Source: Planctomycetota bacterium | GTDB lineage: Bacteria; Planctomycetota; UBA1135; GCA-002748355 | Assembly: GCA_020638795.1 (NCBI GenBank) | Contig: JACKHW010000017.1 | Coordinates: 1-24,433, forward strand | Length of the DNA: 24,433 nucleotides | Reading direction: 5' to 3' | In this document: positions 24,035 through 24,433 of the stretch, in pieces | How the letters are laid out: every line of letters starts with the position of its first letter | Numbering within the stretch: position 1 is the first letter of the stretch | Position numbers and translations under genes: made by a program | The notes under the pieces: model-generated | Databases searched by the model: none | What the model was told of the DNA's origin: nothing | What the model saw: only the letters and a program-made list of their open reading frames with translations

Positions 24035-24433
24035 CTGTCGGTCCTCCCGGCTGCACTGCGCGCGGCGCTCGTTCTGAGCGATGCGAGTTCTTCGAGTTCA
24101 CGTTGTTCGTGCTTCTCGAATTCGACCCGCCATGCTGCGTGCCGTCGCTCATCGAGTTTCTCGAGCGCGTCGCGTCGCGATCGCTTCGCATCCAGGACTC
24201 GCCGGCATTCTCGCAGTCGAGCCTCGGCTTGGCTGACTTCGAGGTCGTTCTGGCGCATCGAGTCGAGCAACGTGATGCGATACGCCTCGTAGAGCCCACG
24301 GGCTCGCGACTTCTCCGCGTTGTCGGCTTCGCCGACAACGACTTTGCGCATCAGTTCACCGCGCTGTCGCAACATGTCGAGGCGTTCGATCCATTGACCG
24401 GCGGCTGCGAGCGCTTGCTTGTATTCGAGGCGT
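24031..24433 (-). CDS. fliJ: FliJ-like flagellar export chaperone (5' partial at right edge)
   Basis: The frame is open from the right edge to the TGA at 24031-24033, giving the last ~133 residues. It is an uninterrupted, highly charged coiled coil. The C-terminal wording RRDALEKLDERRHAAWRVEF followed by EKHEQRELEELAS is typical of FliJ, the stalk-like partner of the FliI export ATPase. An internal ATG at 24375 is unlikely to be the start, since coiled coil continues upstream (RLEYKQALAAAGQWIERLD). The gene is expected to follow fliI outside the window. Confidence 0.82.
   Translation of the reverse strand, partial: RLEYKQALAAAGQWIERLDMLRQRGELMRKVVVGEADNAEKSRARGLYEAYRITLLDSMRQNDLEVSQAEARLRECRRVLDAKRSRRDALEKLDERRHAAWRVEFEKHEQRELEELASLRTSAARSAAGRTDR

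Noticed and set aside
22232..24292. A 686-codon open frame on the plus strand opposite motA, the motE-like gene and fliJ
   Set aside because: It is antisense to clearly recognised flagellar genes and its protein is low-complexity Arg/His/Leu/Glu without any family signal. Long antisense frames are expected in high-GC coding DNA.

Overview
The window reads as a stretch of a high-GC, Gram-negative, flagellated bacterial chromosome. The best guess is a member of the Planctomycetota: an ECF-type sigma factor sits next to a membrane Ser/Thr kinase with a long C-terminal helical sensor region, a small HEAT-repeat protein is present, and many starts have weak Shine-Dalgarno sequences. This assignment is inference, because no rRNA or marker gene is present. 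Nothing looks like a phage, insertion sequence, CRISPR array or tRNA, and there is no gene-free stretch over 300 bases.

Layout. (1) 1-467 is the 3' end of an unrecognised gene, followed by a probable terminator. (2) 614-8277 (+) carries a HEAT-repeat protein and then addB-addA, an AddAB-type recombinational-repair helicase/nuclease pair joined by an ATGA overlap. (3) 8299-10559 (-) carries an ECF-like sigma factor followed by rtcR, the sigma-54 activator of RNA repair. It converges on addA over a stem-loop. (4) 10738-18666 (+) starts with a secreted protein of unknown function and a transmembrane Ser/Thr kinase. A near-consensus sigma-54 promoter follows, and then rtcB, rtcA, a four-helix membrane protein and a helix-turn-helix/PtsN-like EIIA protein, tightly packed. 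(5) 18850-24433 (-) is a flagellar motor and switch operon. In transcription order it is fliJ (partial), a motE-like gene, motA, motB, a second motB-like gene, fliL, fliM and fliN.

How it fits together. RtcR senses RNA-damage ends and, with sigma-54 RNA polymerase, should switch on rtcBA. RtcB ligates 2',3'-cyclic-phosphate (or 3'-phosphate) RNA ends to 5'-OH ends, and RtcA makes the cyclic phosphate. The sigma-54 -24/-12 element upstream of rtcB lies so close to the start codon that the predicted mRNA has almost no leader. Two further genes, for an uncharacterised membrane protein and an HTH-EIIA regulator, sit downstream in the same unit and may extend the RNA-repair response.

The flagellar operon is notable for two MotB-type subunits beside one MotA. 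One has a standard peptidoglycan-binding domain. The other has a degraded version that lacks the key aspartate.
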